From NCBI RefSeq assembly GCF_042649685.1, contig NZ_JBHRZT010000052.1, positions 62,001 to 126,000 on the forward strand: a stretch of DNA of 64,000 nt, in the 5' to 3' direction. The first letter of the stretch is position 1. Each line of letters begins with the position of its first letter. The translations under genes and the position numbers were made by a program. The notes below the pieces were generated by a model. That model saw nothing but the letters and a program-made list of their open reading frames with translations, ran no database searches and was not told the origin of the DNA. Of this stretch, positions 16,785 to 26,379 are shown piece after piece. Source of the stretch: Bacillus_BA songklensis (GTDB taxonomy: Bacteria; Bacillota; Bacilli; Bacillales; Bacillaceae_H).

Positions 16785-16957
16785 GAAACCTCTCTCCACC
16801 TATTTTTATATTTCAAAGTTTTTAGTCATTACAATGCATTATTTTATCAATGCCTGAATCGTAGAACAATAAAAAAAATGGTTCAAAACAAAAATTCCAC
16901 TATTTTGAAAAGTTCGTCTTATTTCGGTGTCTTTTTTCTCGTTTTACTGGAAGTATC

Positions 16958-18211
16958 TTACCGTTTCTGCTGCTTTCGTTTCAACCGTTCCATTCGCTTT
17001 TCCAACTCACGCTCCTGTTTTTCACGGTTGGTTAACAGGCGTGTGTGCAATTCATAAGCTATAGAAGCATAGCAAAGAGCTTCGTCCAAATCTTTTACCC
17101 GATGTTCGTACGCTTTTGCAAGTTCGACAGCTGCCTCTATCCTGATTACGCCCGCCCCAAGGCTGACGATTTCTTTCCAAAACCCGATCGCTTTTTCCCA
17201 CTGGTGCTCCCTCTTATATTGAGCGGCCAACGCCATTTTTGCTCTATAATGTTCTTCTTCTTTTATACCGGATACATATTCATAGCCTTTTACGGCAGTT
17301 TTCCTATCACCAATCGCTTCATACCAGCGCGCCACTTCAAACGCCTCTTTAGTAGTAGAATAAGAAGAATTCAACAAATGCTTTGACATATGGACATATA
17401 ATGTAATAAGAGTCAAAATATCATGCTCGTTATGCTTCATGACCTCAAAGACACCCTGGGGATTTTTTGACTGAACAAAATCAAAATAAATCATGGGAGC
17501 TAAAAAGCCGGGTACGTCCTTGATTCGTTTAATTTGTAAAATTTCTTTTTCTACTTGTGACAACTTGACTGACTCTAGCTTATGCTTCCACAGCCGTCTT
17601 GCCCCATGCAATAAATCGAAATGCCCGAAAGAAGGGAGCTTCGGCAAATGTTCACGCAGCAGCGTATGGCGTGTTTTTACCTGCGGCCAATCAAATGCCT
17701 TTCCGTTATATGTGACAAGAGTCGTGTAGTCTACATGCTTTAAAAAGCTTTCATAAAAAGCAATCTCTCCGCTCGGATCCGGTAAAAAATGCTGCCTTAC
17801 TACCACTTTGTCCTCAAAAACCCTGGCGTAGCCCAGCAGGAAAATCGTTGTTCCCGCTCCCCCTCTTAACCCCGTCGTTTCGGTGTCAAAGAAAAACAAG
17901 TCCGTGGACTTATATCCTGCAGAGGAAAGCGGATGCCTTGCGGTTGTTCCATTCCACTGTTCCACTACCTCATGCAGCTGCCCAAAAGAATGGACACCAT
18001 GTTCATAATGAAGTGGATAGACGACTTCCCGGATCAAACAGCAGCCGCCTTCCGTATAATATGGAACGGCTCCGAAGTCTTTCCACTCCTGCCAAAAAGG
18101 AATGGAGGTAAACCCCTTCTGCTCTACTTGTTCCCTATTCTCGCTTATTGAATCCTGTTTTTCTATATTTAAATGTTGTTTCATCCTCCGCAGCTTATTT
18201 TTCATCGACAT
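16958..18211 (-). CDS. mrfB: DNA repair exonuclease MrfB (YprB)
   Basis: A 417-residue protein with a DEDD-type RNase H-like exonuclease domain: F-F-D-T-E-T-T-G near residue 111 supplies the first acidic residues, and the H-D-I-L-T segment near residue 275 the later ones. The C-terminal third contains TPR-like helices (A-I-G-D-R-K-T-A-V-K-G-Y). In B. subtilis MrfA and MrfB together carry out a UvrABC-independent repair of mitomycin C lesions. It starts 17 nt after the mrfA stop, so they form one operon. Confidence 0.9.
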   Translation of the reverse strand: MSMKNKLRRMKQHLNIEKQDSISENREQVEQKGFTSIPFWQEWKDFGAVPYYTEGGCCLIREVVYPLHYEHGVHSFGQLHEVVEQWNGTTARHPLSSAGYKSTDLFFFDTETTGLRGGAGTTIFLLGYARVFEDKVVVRQHFLPDPSGEIAFYESFLKHVDYTTLVTYNGKAFDWPQVKTRHTLLREHLPKLPSFGHFDLLHGARRLWKHKLESVKLSQVEKEILQIKRIKDVPGFLAPMIYFDFVQSKNPQGVFEVMKHNEHDILTLITLYVHMSKHLLNSSYSTTKEAFEVARWYEAIGDRKTAVKGYEYVSGIKEEEHYRAKMALAAQYKREHQWEKAIGFWKEIVSLGAGVIRIEAAVELAKAYEHRVKDLDEALCYASIAYELHTRLLTNREKQERELEKRMERLKRKQQKR

Positions 18212-18228
18212 ATCCTATCACCCATCTG

Positions 18229-20496
18229 TTATTGTACAAGTGCTTTTAGTAATGTTAAAGCATCTTGTTTCGCTTTTTCTGTTTGGGTTTCTGTCCCTAT
18301 GCAGGATGGACAGCCGCTTTCGCACGAACACCCTGCAATCAATTCATATGTTTCTTGCAGCACGTTATCCATCATTGTGTATACTTTGTCACTCAATCCG
18401 ATTCCTCCCGGATACCGGTCATATAAGAAAATTGTCGGTTTCTCATTGTGAACAGCCTTTACTTGCGGGACAACATGTAAGTCAGACGGATCGCACATAA
18501 CCATTAACGGGGCAACGGATTGCAGGGCATGGGCGACCGAGACGAGCGCTTGGTCCAATCTTTCTTGCGAGTTGTCAAACAAGTGATCATCAAAACTAAA
18601 CCAGACCGCATTCGTATGGAGTTCCTCTTCCGGAAGATGAATGGGACCTGAACCGATGTTTTCATGGGTCTCAAACTTAATTTTTTTAAAAATGGTCGCC
18701 ATCGCTGTAACCATTACATCTCCGTAGCCCATTTCAAGGTCTTTCGTCTGCTTGGACTTATCTGTTTCAAGCACTTTAAGGTTTACAGCCAGGTTAGCAT
18801 CGGTAAAATAATCAACATCTACTTCTCTAACAAACGCTTTTTTCTCTTCCCAATCCAGCTTTTCGACTTGGTATTGAATGCCTTGATGCAAATAAATCGC
18901 TTCTTCATGTAAAAGTGTCATTGCGCTGAAACGATCCATCTCTCCGATTACTTTCACATTCGCTACATCGGATTGATCAATAATGACGACATTTTCTTGC
19001 GAAGCAGAACGCAGGCTAATATTATGGGCCGGAAATGAATCGTTCATCCAGTACCATTTTTCTCCACTCAGGTGAAGAACGCGTTCTTCTGTTAAAAATT
19101 CAAGCACGTCTTCCACATCCACATTTCCAAACATGTCGCCTTTTTTAAATGGAAGTTCATATGCCGCACATTTCACATGATCGACCAGAATCACCAGGTT
19201 ATCAGGATTGATGCGTGCGGTTTCCGGATTGCGGTTAAAGAAATAATCCGGATGCTGAATCATGTACTGATCGAGAGGCCCTGAGCTTGCGACCATCACA
19301 ATTACTGCTTCTCCATGTCTTCTTCCGGCTCGTCCCGCTTGCTGCCAGGCGCTCGCAATACTTCCCGGATAACCCGTCATAATGCACACTTGCAATTGGC
19401 CGATGTCGACTCCAAGCTCCAGTGCATTTGTGCTCACGACCCCATAAATGTCTCCGCTGCGCAAACCTCTTTCAATTTCACGTCGCTGCTTCGGCAAATA
19501 ACCGCCTCGATAGCCGCGGATGGATTTGGCTGATAACTCGTTTTTCACTAACTCTTGTAAATACGTCAAAATGATTTCAACCCGTACCCGGCTGCGGGCA
19601 AAAACGATCGTTTGAATTTTGTTTTTCAAAAATTCGCTCGCCAGTTTTCGAACCTCTAATGTTGCACTGCGACGAATATTAAGGGGTTTATTCACAATGG
19701 GCGGATTATAGAAAATGAAATGCTTCCGGCCGGATGGAGCACCATTATTATCGATCAATACCATTTTTTCCCCGGTCAGTTGTTCCGCCAGCTCTTTCGG
19801 ATTCGCAATGGTAGCAGACGTACATATAAAAGTCGGGTTGCTTCCATAGTAGGCGCAAATGCGCTTTAAACGGCGAATGACGTTTGCTGCATGACTGCCG
19901 AACACTCCCCGGTACGTATGCAACTCGTCTATGACGACATATTTTAGATTTTCAAAGAGCGAGACCCATTTTGTATGATGGGGTAAAATCGCCGAGTGCA
20001 GCATATCCGGGTTTGTGATGACAACATGACCGGCTTGTCTGACTTTTTGCCGGATGTTTGCCGGCGTGTCCCCGTCATATGTATAGCTGTTGATCGCTGC
20101 TCCCATTTCTTCAATAATTTCATTGATTTCACTCTTTTGGTCCTGTGCCAGCGCTTTGGTCGGGAATAAATAGAGGGCCCGCGCCTGTTGATTGTCTAAA
20201 ATCGTTTGCAGGACAGGCAAGTTATAGCACAACGTTTTCCCTGATGCTGTCGGGGTGACCGCCACAAAACTTCGTCCTTTGTAAGCAGTTAAAAAGGCTG
20301 TTTCCTGATGGGTATAAAGGGAGCCGATCCCCCGTTTTTCCAATGCCCGTTTTAACCGTTCATCCATAAAAGAAGGAAACGGAACGTTTTTTGCTTCTTT
20401 CGGTTCGATTGTATGCCAATGGATAATATTTTCGTTATAATCAGGATTTTCTTTTAAAACGTTCATAACTTCCTGTACATTTTTCCGTATCTTCAT
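18229..20496 (-). CDS. mrfA: DNA repair helicase MrfA (YprA)
   Basis: A 755-residue superfamily 2 helicase. The Walker A region reads T-P-T-A-S-G-K-T near residue 82, the Walker B box is DELH in V-I-D-E-L-H-T-Y near residue 190, and motif VI is Q-A-G-R-A-G-R-R near residue 387. A zinc-type cluster C-S-C-E-S-G-C-P-S-C near residue 725 marks the MrfA C-terminal domain. It acts with MrfB in excision of mitomycin-type DNA damage. ATG at 20496 follows AGGTGATG. Confidence 0.93.
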   Translation of the reverse strand: MKIRKNVQEVMNVLKENPDYNENIIHWHTIEPKEAKNVPFPSFMDERLKRALEKRGIGSLYTHQETAFLTAYKGRSFVAVTPTASGKTLCYNLPVLQTILDNQQARALYLFPTKALAQDQKSEINEIIEEMGAAINSYTYDGDTPANIRQKVRQAGHVVITNPDMLHSAILPHHTKWVSLFENLKYVVIDELHTYRGVFGSHAANVIRRLKRICAYYGSNPTFICTSATIANPKELAEQLTGEKMVLIDNNGAPSGRKHFIFYNPPIVNKPLNIRRSATLEVRKLASEFLKNKIQTIVFARSRVRVEIILTYLQELVKNELSAKSIRGYRGGYLPKQRREIERGLRSGDIYGVVSTNALELGVDIGQLQVCIMTGYPGSIASAWQQAGRAGRRHGEAVIVMVASSGPLDQYMIQHPDYFFNRNPETARINPDNLVILVDHVKCAAYELPFKKGDMFGNVDVEDVLEFLTEERVLHLSGEKWYWMNDSFPAHNISLRSASQENVVIIDQSDVANVKVIGEMDRFSAMTLLHEEAIYLHQGIQYQVEKLDWEEKKAFVREVDVDYFTDANLAVNLKVLETDKSKQTKDLEMGYGDVMVTAMATIFKKIKFETHENIGSGPIHLPEEELHTNAVWFSFDDHLFDNSQERLDQALVSVAHALQSVAPLMVMCDPSDLHVVPQVKAVHNEKPTIFLYDRYPGGIGLSDKVYTMMDNVLQETYELIAGCSCESGCPSCIGTETQTEKAKQDALTLLKALVQ

Positions 20497-20595
20497 TCAA
20501 CATCACCTAGCTTCTATTTTAACGAATAAACGTTCGTTTTCAAACCGTATGTTTTTGTTTAAATTGGAAAAGGTAACATACAGGAGGTGTTCGGC

Positions 20596-20847
20596 ATGCC
20601 AAATGCTTACTTATGTCCAAACTGTAAGACGAATCGCTCACGTTTCAATATTATTGAACAAGTGGCAAAGCCCGTAAAAATGGATCCGCGTACCGGTGAT
20701 ATTATGGAAGAGTACACAAACGACAACTTGGACCCGTTCCATACCCCATACCGTGGACCTGAACGCCGCGTTCAGTGTGCCACCTGCGGATTAGTAGAGG
20801 ACGAAAGAATGTTTATCAAACATGCAGAACATAACAGGCTGCAATAA
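20596..20847 (+). CDS. Hypothetical zinc-ribbon-like protein, 83 aa
   Basis: A small cytoplasmic protein with two C-x-x-C pairs (C-P-N-C near residue 7 and C-A-T-C near residue 67), which suggests one zinc ribbon. I cannot name its family. A GTG at 20587 is possible but overlaps the AGGAGGTG ribosome site; the ATG at 20596 fits. It is divergent from mrfA, with about 100 nt between the starts, and has its own terminator. Confidence 0.75.
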   Translation: MPNAYLCPNCKTNRSRFNIIEQVAKPVKMDPRTGDIMEEYTNDNLDPFHTPYRGPERRVQCATCGLVEDERMFIKHAEHNRLQ

Positions 20848-20903
20848 AGAAAACTTGCTTATCAAATGAACGCTATATTGGTTTTCATAACCCATTCCCA
20901 CGA

Positions 20904-20935
20904 AAAAACAGACACCAGAAGGTATCTGTTTTTTC
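20904..20935 (+). terminator. Terminator of the 83-aa gene
   Basis: Hairpin CAGACACC-AGAA-GGTATCTG followed by TTTTTT. Confidence 0.8.
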
Positions 20936-21084
20936 CTGGATAATGTAGTCTATCAAAATATGTGCCATAGATTCTTCTCCACGGTCCACCGCCAGTCCAG
21001 CCTGCCGGGTCCTTTTGGCAATCAACTCCTTTGCCTCCCCGATCAAGTAATCCGTTTATCATTTTAGGCGAGAAGACTCCCACT

Positions 21085-21762
21085 TCAAATTTTCGTTAGA
21101 AAATTAAGTGGTAGGTAGTTCAAGATAAAGTACCCGGCATAGAGTGATTGACCAAAGAATACAGTCCCCCAAACCGGTGCCGGAATAAAAGTCGCTTGCG
21201 CAAGATTTGTGGCGTCTCCGGCATCTTTGCGTTGAATGAAACTTAGTTTAAACACCGTAAAGGCAGTAAAGATAGATTGAAGGAGTACAACTGACGATAA
21301 GAAGATACTTGTATGCATCATAACTATTTCATACTTTTTATAAGTAATAAAACCCAATAAAGAAATAAAAGAAATCGCCCAGAAAAAACCATAAAAATTG
21401 CGTACCCATAATAATACAGAAATGATTGCCAGAGTGATGAAAAAATAAATAATTATATTAAAATAACCTTTTTCCACTAAATAAAACAATCCTATCGCCG
21501 TTAATGAAGAGCCTGTATAACCAGCATAAAATACCAGCACTCTCGCAAACCGAGAATTGATCCTTGTTATCGCTAGCCCTGAAGCATCACTGTGTAATGA
21601 AATTTTGTGTGCTATCCTTCCGCTTAAACAAGCCGCACAAATTACATGAAACACCTCGTGAAGCAGCGTGTTGCAAAGGGCAATATAAACTCCTAGAACA
21701 GGTATCCGGCTGATAACCAATGCTATAGCCATATATACATATATGAGCGTAATACTTTCCAC
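21085..21762 (-). CDS. Membrane protein with M50-like HExxH motif
   Basis: A 225-residue integral membrane protein with about six hydrophobic segments. H-E-V-F-H at about residue 35, within a hydrophobic helix (T-L-L-H-E-V-F-H-V-I-C-A-A), is the zinc motif of M50B-type intramembrane peptidases, so it is probably a membrane metallopeptidase of unknown substrate. The GTG start at 21762 follows AAGGAG. It is the last gene of a decayed operon and the only one that appears full length. Whether it is active is not known. Confidence 0.65.
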   Translation of the reverse strand: MESITLIYVYMAIALVISRIPVLGVYIALCNTLLHEVFHVICAACLSGRIAHKISLHSDASGLAITRINSRFARVLVFYAGYTGSSLTAIGLFYLVEKGYFNIIIYFFITLAIISVLLWVRNFYGFFWAISFISLLGFITYKKYEIVMMHTSIFLSSVVLLQSIFTAFTVFKLSFIQRKDAGDATNLAQATFIPAPVWGTVFFGQSLYAGYFILNYLPLNFLTKI

Positions 21763-21784
21763 TGTTTATTCTCCTTTGAGTTTT

Positions 21785-22390
21785 TTACATTATACATTTT
21801 TTAAGAGCTAATTTAAATGTGTCTACTAACTTGTTCCTTACATAGCTGTTCACCATGCCGGCTGCATAAGAACAAACCTGCGCTAAAAGATATTGGACAT
21901 AACGAGATACCTTTTCACTCTCTCGTTCGACCCTATGGCTGTCCTGAAGAATATATAACGGACGACCCTTTGCTTCATCATAAATTCTTCCGATATACTC
22001 ACCGATCACTCCCAGCATAATGAGAACCACCCCATTAAAGAAAAGCATAGTCATTAGAAGGGAAGACCAGCCGGTGACGGTCGAGTCGGTAAATAGTTTC
22101 AGGTACAAAACAACGAACATCCAGATTACACTTGCAAATGAAAGAAGGACGCCTAAGAGACTCGCCATTTTTAACGGCTTATAGGAGAAAGAAGTAATCC
22201 CATCCATCGAGAAATGGAGCATCTTCTTGAGCGGATACTTCGTCTCTCCCGCCAGGCGTTCGTCCCGCTCGTATTCAATGGCGGTTTGTTTAAACCCCAC
22301 CCAGCTGACAAGCCCGCGGACAAAGCGGCTTCTTTCCTTCATGTTCACTAATTGACCGCACACCTTGCGGTCAATCAAGCGTGCAAAGCA
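21785..22390 (-). pseudogene. C-terminal remnant of a GT2 polyprenyl-phosphate glycosyltransferase
   Basis: About 197 residues remain, beginning inside the conserved R-L-I-D-R-K-V region and continuing through K-E-R-S-R-F-V-R-G-L, E-T-K-Y-P-L-K-K-M and two C-terminal membrane helices ending in V-I-G-E-Y-I-G-R-I-Y. This is the C-terminal half of DPM/GtrB-like glycosyltransferases. The whole N-terminal catalytic half (nucleotide-sugar site and DxD) is absent, so the enzyme cannot be active. It directly abuts the truncated HtrA sequence at a GGGTCTGACCC palindrome (22396-22406). Confidence 0.75.
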
Positions 22391-22393
22391 GGG

Positions 22394-22930
22394 TCAGACC
22401 CTCCAAATCCCGTTGCGATAAAGTCCCATTTTAATTTCGTCTCCGATTTTTGTCTGAGTATAAAGATATTTTCTTAATTCGCCGACAGTGCTTACTTTAG
22501 TGCCATTGATAGATATAATTACATCCTTTACTTGAAGTCCGGCCTCTGCTGCAGGTGAAGATGGCTCTACAGTTGTAATGATCACTCCTTCTGTTAGATC
22601 CTCGGGCAGACTTAACTGTCCTTGCTGAATGTATTGGGACAAGTCGCTAATATTTTGCAGCCCTACACCAAGGTACGGTCTTTTTACTTCGCCGTATTGT
22701 AATAGGTCTTCTACAATCGGTGTCACATACTGGCTATCTATTTTTAATACAGCTAAGTCTGTTAACGGGTCGGCACCGACGATTTGTGCGTCAATTCTTT
22801 TTAGATTAATTTGCTTCGATGCGGCCAGCGATCCAACCGATTGAATCGCTTTTTCCACGGGAGGCCGAAAATCAAATTTCACGTTGTCTGGCAAATGCCC
22901 GGGTAATGGGAATCATCGCCTTTTTCGACA
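22394..22930 (-). pseudogene. Fused remnants of a sensor histidine kinase and an HtrA-type protease
   Basis: At the 5' end, out of frame with the rest, is S-Y-L-M-S-K-K-A-M-I-P-I, the post-membrane linker of a kinase. This jumps, with loss of the histidine box, to F-D-F-R-P-P-V-E-K-A-I-Q-S, typical of the linker before the kinase ATPase domain. That in turn joins an HtrA piece (I-V-G-A-D-P-L-T-D-L-A-V-L-K-I-D) missing the catalytic serine region, then R-P-Y-L-G-V-G and a PDZ domain ending early at G-I-W-R-V. Neither enzyme can be functional. Confidence 0.75.
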
Positions 22931-23332
22931 TCAAATAACTAATAAACAGGGCACCCCGAAAAATAGAACGGCTAATCCCACCAGAATCATCAGAAGCAAC
23001 TTGAATAGTCGATAAGCAAATGAAATATCTTTTCCGATATAAAGCATTCCGATGAATTGACCTTTGTAGAAAATTGGACGGCCGGCTATCATGAGATGAA
23101 TTTCATGACGCTCCGGGGGTGGACGCAGCTCATCAATTTCAAACGGTTTGACGAGATAATCATCCGCTCCCGAATCCAACCCTTCTATACGGTCTTCAAC
23201 GGCATCTTTTGCTGTCAACATAAGAATCGCTCCCGAATACCCCTCTTTGCGCAAGCGCCGGCATACTTCCACTCCGTCTCCGTTGGGCATCATCCAATCC
23301 AGAATTAACACGTCATCGTGCGGTATATACAT
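22931..23332 (-). pseudogene. Fused remnants of a response regulator and its histidine kinase
   Basis: The 133-residue frame starts within a receiver domain: V-L-I-L-D-W-M-M-P-N-G-D-G holds the phospho-acceptor aspartate, L-T-A-K-D and K-P-F the other conserved receiver positions. About 45 N-terminal residues and the whole DNA-binding domain are lacking. It continues straight into a sensor kinase segment (G-K-D-I-S-F-A-Y-R-L-F-K) and its second membrane helix. The parental genes would have stood in the order regulator, kinase. Confidence 0.75.
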
Positions 23333-23586
23333 GCCTGTACCTTTGTTACTTTAATCTTCAAAAATGAAAAAACGGTGAAAATCAATCAGGGAATAACAAG
23401 TTTTTTATTCATACATTGAGAAATAAGAAAAAGCAGAGGTGTGATTTACTTCTGCATGAATATCAAACACATCTTCTTGGCATTATGTTTCATTTATTTC
23501 AATATAACGATTGGTTGAATGCAAACATTTTTTAAATAACACTTTTTAGATTTCACAAGTAAAATCATGTTATTTTTCATAAAATA

Positions 23587-23615
23587 TTGTTAATTGCGAA
23601 ATAATATTATATACT
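23587..23615 (+). promoter_or_regulatory. Probable sigma-A promoter of the ZTP-controlled permease
   Basis: TTGTTA (23587-23592) and TATACT (23610-23615) with a 17 bp spacer, about 30 nt before the riboswitch. The DNA from 23333 to this promoter shows no gene. Confidence 0.65.
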
Positions 23616-23642
23616 AACAAATGATATATCACACAAATATTA

Positions 23643-23715
23643 ATCCTATATGTAACTGGCGCAACATGGAGTACCATGAGGGAGCATATAGGTTCATGAG
23701 CCGCGCGCCTGGGCA
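23643..23715 (+). promoter_or_regulatory. ZMP/ZTP riboswitch (pfl motif)
   Basis: P1 is formed by CCTATATG (23645-23652) and CATATAGG (23685-23692). Between them are AACTGGCGC, a CATGG-AGTA-CCATG hairpin and GGGAGC; downstream comes GAGCCGCGCGCCTGGGCA. The ACTGGCG block, GGGAGC and the terminal CGCCTGGGCA are the hallmarks of the ZTP aptamer, including the pseudoknot between CTGGCGC and GCGCC. It is followed at once by a terminator and then a permease gene. Confidence 0.85.
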
Positions 23716-23751
23716 AGCACTTGATTTTTTAATCAAGTGCTTTTTATTTTC
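23716..23751 (+). terminator. ZTP riboswitch expression-platform terminator
   Basis: Hairpin AGCACTTGATT-TTTT-AATCAAGTGCT followed by TTTTATTTT, immediately 3' of the aptamer. Its 5' arm touches the conserved GGGCA end, so ligand binding can compete with terminator formation. Confidence 0.9.
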
Positions 23752-23779
23752 CTAATTTTAAAAAAAGGAGTAGATATGC

Positions 23780-25411
23780 ATGAATAATATGCAGAGAAAA
23801 ATGGGAACTTTTGCCCTAACTATGACTGGTCTTGGTTCCATCATTGGCTCAGGATGGTTATTTGGAGCCTGGAAAGCTGCACAAATTGCCGGCCCGGCAG
23901 CTATCTTTTCTTGGATTATCGGTATGGCGGTTATCTTATTGATTGCTTTGTCTTATGCAGAGCTTGGCACCATGTTTCCAGAAGCCGGAGGAATGGTAAA
24001 GTATCCTCAATATTCACACGGCTCATTTGTTGGATTTCTGGCAGCGTGGGCAAACTGGATCGCGATCGCTTCCACTATTCCTGTTGAAGCGATCGCTTCC
24101 GTTCAATATATGAGTACATGGCCTTGGGAATGGGCAAATTGGACACATTCACTCGTAAAAAATAATGTATTGACATTCAAAGGTTTACTTATCGCATCTA
24201 TGCTGCTTCTAGTATATTTTTTCTTAAATTATTGGACTGTTAATCTTTTTGCAAAAGCCAATTCATCCATTACAGTATTTAAGCTTATTATTCCAGGCAT
24301 CGCAGCCGGCGCTTTACTATTTGCAGGTTTCCACGGAGAGAATTTTACAAGCACAAACGGTGTGGCTCCATACGGTTGGGCAAGTGTATTAACGGCTGTC
24401 GCAACCTCTGGAATTGTCTTTGCTTTTAACGGATTTCAAAGTCCGGTAAATATGGCCGGTGAAGCCAAAACACCAAACCGTTCTATTCCAATTGCAGTCA
24501 TTGGTTCTATTCTCATCGCAACTGTCATATATGTTCTTTTGCAAATTGCTTTTATTGGTGCAGTAGACCCGTTCCTGCTTGTAAAAGGATGGAGTCACCT
24601 TAACTTTAATTCTCCATTCGCCGATTTGGCGATTGCACTTGCTTTCAATTGGCTGGCAATTTTGCTGTATGCGGATGCATTTGTTTCCCCGTCCGGTACA
24701 GGAACGACTTATACCGCCACCACAGCACGGATGATTTATGGAATGCAAAAGAACGGATATTTGCCTCCTGTTTTCGGAACTGTCCACCCTGTTTATGGCG
24801 TTCCGCGTGCGGCGATGTTTTTGAATTTAGGCATATGCTTTCTCTTTTTGTTTTTGTTTCGGGGTTGGGGGGTACTGGCTGAAATTATTTCTGTGGCAAC
24901 ATTGATTTCTTATATAATGGGACCTGTCGCACTCATGACGTTGCGGCGTACTGCTGAACATTTCCACCGGCCGTTCTATCTTAAAGGGGCATCTTTCATT
25001 GCGCCTTGCGGATTTATTTTTGCATCTCTTACTTTATATTGGGCTCGTTGGCCGCTGACAGGAGAAGTATTATTCATTATGATTATTGGGTTGCCATTAT
25101 ATTTTTATTATCAGGCAAAGAACAACTGGCGTGGATTTAAACAACAATTTTTTTCAGGAATTTGGTTGATTGTCTATTTATTATGTATGATCCTGATTTC
25201 TTACCTCGGAAGTGAAAAATTCGGAGGGAGAAATATGATTCCATATGGCTGGGATATGCTCCTCATTGCATGTTTGTCACTTATGTTCTATTTTTGGGGT
25301 GTGAGAAGCGGAATAAAAACAGGATACACTCAAGAGGCTGAGCAAATCAACAGATCGATAGCCGATAAAGAAAAAGAGGCAAAAACTTCTGATGTAAGCA
25401 AAGCTATGTAG
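23780..25411 (+). CDS. APC-family amino acid permease, YveA (aspartate symporter)-like
   Basis: A 543-residue cytoplasmic-membrane transporter with about 14 hydrophobic segments. The N-terminal G-L-G-S-I-I-G-S-G-W-L-F-G is the APC substrate-binding loop. S-Y-A-E-L-G, followed by G-G-M-V-K-Y-P-Q-Y-S-H-G, and the later R-P-F-Y-L-K-G-A-S-F-I resemble the B. subtilis L-aspartate-proton symporter YveA, recalled from memory. ATG at 23780 follows AAGGAG. It stands alone behind a ZTP riboswitch, so it should be induced when ZMP/ZTP builds up, that is when 10-formyl-tetrahydrofolate is short. Aspartate uptake would fit purine synthesis, but the substrate is inferred. Confidence 0.8.
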   Translation: MNNMQRKMGTFALTMTGLGSIIGSGWLFGAWKAAQIAGPAAIFSWIIGMAVILLIALSYAELGTMFPEAGGMVKYPQYSHGSFVGFLAAWANWIAIASTIPVEAIASVQYMSTWPWEWANWTHSLVKNNVLTFKGLLIASMLLLVYFFLNYWTVNLFAKANSSITVFKLIIPGIAAGALLFAGFHGENFTSTNGVAPYGWASVLTAVATSGIVFAFNGFQSPVNMAGEAKTPNRSIPIAVIGSILIATVIYVLLQIAFIGAVDPFLLVKGWSHLNFNSPFADLAIALAFNWLAILLYADAFVSPSGTGTTYTATTARMIYGMQKNGYLPPVFGTVHPVYGVPRAAMFLNLGICFLFLFLFRGWGVLAEIISVATLISYIMGPVALMTLRRTAEHFHRPFYLKGASFIAPCGFIFASLTLYWARWPLTGEVLFIMIIGLPLYFYYQAKNNWRGFKQQFFSGIWLIVYLLCMILISYLGSEKFGGRNMIPYGWDMLLIACLSLMFYFWGVRSGIKTGYTQEAEQINRSIADKEKEAKTSDVSKAM

Positions 25412-25530
25412 CTATATACTTTTGTTCTGCCGCACAAAATCTGTGGAACTTAAGCATATATATTTATGGTTCATGAAAAGGAGCGACTCAAGAATTAAAT
25501 ATATACCGACAGTTTGATATTGAGGTTATA

Positions 25531-25577
25531 AGCCTGTATCGTTAATTACCAAGTAATCATCGATACAGGCTCTTTTT
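25531..25577 (+). terminator. Terminator downstream of the permease gene
   Basis: AGCCTGTATCG and CGATACAGGCT arms followed by CTTTTT. The rest of 25412-25743 shows no gene. Confidence 0.8.
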
Positions 25578-25743
25578 ATCATTTGTTTTATTACATTATC
25601 TATTCTTCATCATGTGGAAGAACGAAACATCTTCCATAATCTGTGATGCTGCGTCAGAAGCACGGCTGGCTAACGGGGCAGGTTGAACAAGAGAGATAAA
25701 ATCCATGCCGATAGTTGTATTTGTTGATCTATTAGCCCCAATA

Positions 25744-26379
25744 TTACTGATACTGAGGAACGTAAGAAATTTGTTGGTATTGCGGAATATATTGCAGCTG
25801 TTGATAATATTGATTTAAATATTGATGAGGCATCTTTTCCTTTACTCTATCGCAGTTCTTGTATGGACCTATATATGTTGTGGGCTTAACTGATGCAGTT
25901 GCTTGTTTCCATTGATTTTCATCGATGCAATAAGTATGCGACATGATATTTGCAGGAGTAAATTTTAAGATGTCAGAGCCTAAGATCACTTCTGGAGTTG
26001 GTGCATCAAAAATTGCCAAAAGATGAGTGTTATCAACTGTAGCTACTTCATAATGCCACCAACCTTGTGGAATGTTTGCTACTTTTCCAGGTGTAATAGA
26101 GTAACTGAGAATTTGTTTTGTAAACGGGTTCAGCATCGATACAGCAGCAGCACCAGAGATACAATAGACTAGCTCGGCTGCATTTTGGTGATAGTGCGGT
26201 TCTACGACATGATTGGCACTTAGGAAAATGTCTAGCAGAGACACATTTTCCAATGTATTCAGCTGTTTCACACCTAATACGTTAATATAGTTGTTGTTAT
26301 CTTTTTTAAACAAGGGACTTTTATTTACATCAAAAGTGTATTGAGTTGATGGAGATGTGTAATCTATATATGAAACCAT
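25744..26379 (-). CDS. Cupin-domain protein, possibly spore-associated
   Basis: A 211-residue protein with one cupin barrel: H-Y-H-Q-N-A-A-E-L-V-Y near residues 82-92 supplies the first metal motif, and W-W-H-Y near residue 127 with P-Q-G before it the second. The N-terminal region lacks a signal peptide. The C-terminal tail is rich in tyrosine, glutamine and proline with P-Q-Y-Q repeats, a composition common in spore coat or exosporium proteins. I infer a spore-surface role only from that tail. ATG at 26379 follows AGAGGTGA. Confidence 0.7.
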   Translation of the reverse strand: MVSYIDYTSPSTQYTFDVNKSPLFKKDNNNYINVLGVKQLNTLENVSLLDIFLSANHVVEPHYHQNAAELVYCISGAAAVSMLNPFTKQILSYSITPGKVANIPQGWWHYEVATVDNTHLLAIFDAPTPEVILGSDILKFTPANIMSHTYCIDENQWKQATASVKPTTYIGPYKNCDRVKEKMPHQYLNQYYQQLQYIPQYQQISYVPQYQ

